Assembly (NCBI RefSeq): GCF_001486505.1
Contig: NZ_LN909065.1
Span: 434,001-498,000 of the forward strand
Reading direction: 5' to 3'
DNA: 64,000 nt
DNA from: Paenibacillus rubinfantis
GTDB lineage: Bacteria > Bacillota > Bacilli > Paenibacillales > Paenibacillaceae
Below, piece by piece: positions 62,251 through 64,000 of the stretch. Numbering within the stretch: the first letter of the stretch is position 1; each line of letters begins with the position of its first letter. A program made the translations under genes and the position numbers. Under the pieces are notes generated by a model. That model made no database searches. It was not told where the DNA came from and saw nothing but the letters and a program-made list of their open reading frames with translations.

Positions 62251-63087
62251 TTAGGCTTCGCCGATTTGCGGAATAATAGACAAAACAAGGCTCAAAAACT
62301 TCTCGCGCACGCGCTCGGTTGTTTCCATAACCTCTTCATGGGACAACGGCTGATCCAAAATGCCAGAAGCCATGTTGCTGATGCAGGAGATGCCCAGCAC
62401 CTCAATCCCCGCATGACGCGCCACGATCGTTTCGGAGACCGTGGACATACCCACCGCGTCAGCGCCTAGCGTTCGCAGCATACGGATTTCTGCCGGGGTC
62501 TCATAGGTTGGGCCAAGCAAGCCGGCATAGACGCCCTCTTGCAAAGGAACCCCTTTATCCGCAGCAACCTTCCGGGCAATTTCGCGCAACCGGCGGCTGT
62601 ACGCCTGGGACATGTCCGGGAAGCGGGCTCCGAGCTCGTTGTCGTTAGGTCCAACCAAAGGATTTCTGCCTGTCAGGTTCAGATGGTCGGAAATCAGCAT
62701 TAAATCCCCCGGCTCATAGGACGTATTTACCCCGCCCGCTGCGTTCGTGACCAGCAGCGTCGTTACGCCCAACTCTTTCATCACACGAACCGGGAATGCA
62801 GTCATCTCCGGCCCGTACCCTTCGTACATATGGAAACGTCCCTTCATCAGCACGACCGGCGTGCCTTGCACCGTTCCGATCAATAGCTCGCCCGCGTGGC
62901 CTTCCACCGTCGACTGCGGGAAGAACGGGATATCGCGGTAGTCGATGCTGACCGGTTGCTCGATATGATCGGCCAATACGCCTAATCCGGAGCCCAGAAT
63001 TAATCCTACCTTCGGCGTAAGCGCCGACCGGGAACGGATATATTCCGCCGCTTCCCGGATCATGCCAATGGTTAATGTCGTTGTCAT
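62251..63087 (-). CDS. punA: Purine-nucleoside phosphorylase, PunA (trimeric) type
   Basis: 278 residues from ATG 63087 (GGAGG 8 bases upstream). Family motifs LILGSGLG, FHMYEGYGPEMTAFPVRVMKELG, VTNAAGGVNTSYEPGDLMLISDHLNLTG and GMSTVSETIVARHAGIEVLGIS. Prefers guanosine and inosine in B. subtilis. Together with pdp and deoB it recycles nucleosides. Confidence 0.96.
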   Translation of the reverse strand: MTTTLTIGMIREAAEYIRSRSALTPKVGLILGSGLGVLADHIEQPVSIDYRDIPFFPQSTVEGHAGELLIGTVQGTPVVLMKGRFHMYEGYGPEMTAFPVRVMKELGVTTLLVTNAAGGVNTSYEPGDLMLISDHLNLTGRNPLVGPNDNELGARFPDMSQAYSRRLREIARKVAADKGVPLQEGVYAGLLGPTYETPAEIRMLRTLGADAVGMSTVSETIVARHAGIEVLGISCISNMASGILDQPLSHEEVMETTERVREKFLSLVLSIIPQIGEA

Positions 63088-63144
63088 CTCGAAGTCCTCC
63101 AAAATATAAAATAAATCTCGCTCACCTTACTTGAACTCCCTTTC

Positions 63145-64000
63145 TTAAATGAGTTCGTTTAAGAAGCTTTTGCCGTGTTCGGTGGCATGCACCCCGAAAT
63201 TGTCGGCGATCGTCGCCGCCAAATCGGCATACGTGGCTCTGACGCCCAGGCTGCCCGGCTTGTTCAGGCTTGGCCCGTAAACAAGCAGCGGCACGTACTC
63301 ACGCGTATGGTCCGTTCCGGCATGAATCGGATCGTTGCCGTGATCGGCGGTAATGACCAGAAGGTCGTTTTCGCCTACGTTCTTCAGCAGATCCGGCAGC
63401 GCCACATCAAATTCCTCTAACGCGCGGGCGTAACCTTGCGGGTCACGGCGATGTCCGTAGAGGGAATCGAAATCAACAAGATTCGTAAACAGCAAGCCGG
63501 AGAAATCCTGGCCGATCCGCTGCAGCGTTTCCTCGATCCCGTGCTGGTTACTCTTCGTCGGATGCGACGAAGTAATGCCTTCCCCAGAGAAAATATCGCC
63601 GATTTTCCCGACAGCGACAACGTCTTTACCGGCATTCTTCAGCGCATTCAGCACCGTAGGTTCCGGCGGCTTCACCGCGTAATCATGGCGGTTTGGCGTG
63701 CGTTGGAAGTTGCCCGGCTGACCAACAAACGGACGGGCGATGACACGTCCAACGGAGTGCTCCGGCTCAAGCGTCAGCCGACGTGCGATTTCACAGGCGC
63801 GATACAATTCAGGCAGCGGAATAACCTCTTCATGGGCGGCGATTTGGAACACGCTGTCCGCCGAGGTATATACGATCCAATTGCCGGTTTTCATATGCTC
63901 TTCCCCAAGCTCCACGAGAATCTCCGTCCCGGAAGCCGGCTTGTTGCCGATGATTTTCCGCCCCGTTTCCTGTTCGAAGCGAGCGATCAAATCGCGTGGA
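63145..64000 (-). CDS. deoB: Phosphopentomutase, 5' end beyond the window
   Basis: About 285 C-terminal residues of the roughly 390-residue enzyme that interconverts ribose-1- and ribose-5-phosphate. Reading continues to the window end without a start. Metal-site motifs [23 protein letters not shown] and [15 protein letters not shown] are present. Confidence 0.95.
   Translation of the reverse strand, partial: PRDLIARFEQETGRKIIGNKPASGTEILVELGEEHMKTGNWIVYTSADSVFQIAAHEEVIPLPELYRACEIARRLTLEPEHSVGRVIARPFVGQPGNFQRTPNRHDYAVKPPEPTVLNALKNAGKDVVAVGKIGDIFSGEGITSSHPTKSNQHGIEETLQRIGQDFSGLLFTNLVDFDSLYGHRRDPQGYARALEEFDVALPDLLKNVGENDLLVITADHGNDPIHAGTDHTREYVPLLVYGPSLNKPGSLGVRATYADLAATIADNFGVHATEHGKSFLNELI

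Overview
The window looks like a chromosomal segment of an endospore-forming Gram-positive bacterium of the Paenibacillus type (inference). The support is gene order shared with Bacillus subtilis (plsC-cmk-ypfB-ypfA-ypeB-prsW-mecB, dacB-spmA-spmB-rluB-resABCDE, scpA-scpB, ribD-E-BA-H, lysA-spoVA, deoB-punA-pdp-dacF-spoIIAA-AB-sigF), strong AGGAGG-type ribosome sites, many GTG/TTG starts, a T-box, an FMN riboswitch and sporulation-type promoters. Most genes lie on the minus strand. I see no rRNA, tRNA, CRISPR array, transposase or prophage gene.

Layout. 0-9.8 kb: lipid and nucleotide genes (plsC, cmk), the PilZ protein YpfA, the germination protein YpeB standing without sleB, a 49-residue four-cysteine protein, the membrane protease PrsW, a MecA paralogue, a lipoprotein polysaccharide deacetylase, a CPBP-family protease and several unrecognised membrane proteins. 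9.9-12.0 kb: serA behind a T-box leader. 12.1-17.8 kb: the res operon for cytochrome c maturation and redox-responsive two-component signalling. 18.3-24.4 kb: rluB, spore maturation genes spmA/spmB, dacB, gerW and the condensin partners scpA/scpB. 24.5-28.7 kb: a four-gene riboflavin operon under an FMN riboswitch. 28.9-33.9 kb: tlp, a cyclophilin, lysA and a short spoVA operon (spoVAA-AB-AF only).

34-57.6 kb is an accessory block placed between sigF and spoVAA, which are neighbours in B. subtilis. It holds deoD and a purine-degradation cluster: PucR regulator, xanthine dehydrogenase maturation and subunit genes (pucA-E), a BMP-type nucleoside ABC importer, OHCU decarboxylase, HIU hydrolase, allantoinase, allantoate amidohydrolase and a PucG-type aminotransferase. 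Two peculiarities stand out: no recognisable urate oxidase is present, and the allantoate amidohydrolase gene is frameshifted and lacks about 80-100 codons of its dimerisation domain. Upstream lie an amidase, a gamma-glutamyltransferase, a pair of short chromate-type transporters and a flavin monooxygenase-like protein.

57.7-64 kb returns to the conserved core: sigF, spoIIAB and spoIIAA (with a very good sigma-H promoter), dacF, pdp, punA and the 3' part of deoB, cut by the window edge. Functionally, nucleoside phosphorylases at both edges of the accessory block release purine bases, the importer brings in nucleosides or related compounds, and the xanthine dehydrogenase to ureide branch would turn them into nitrogen, although the route as encoded here has a gap and a broken step.
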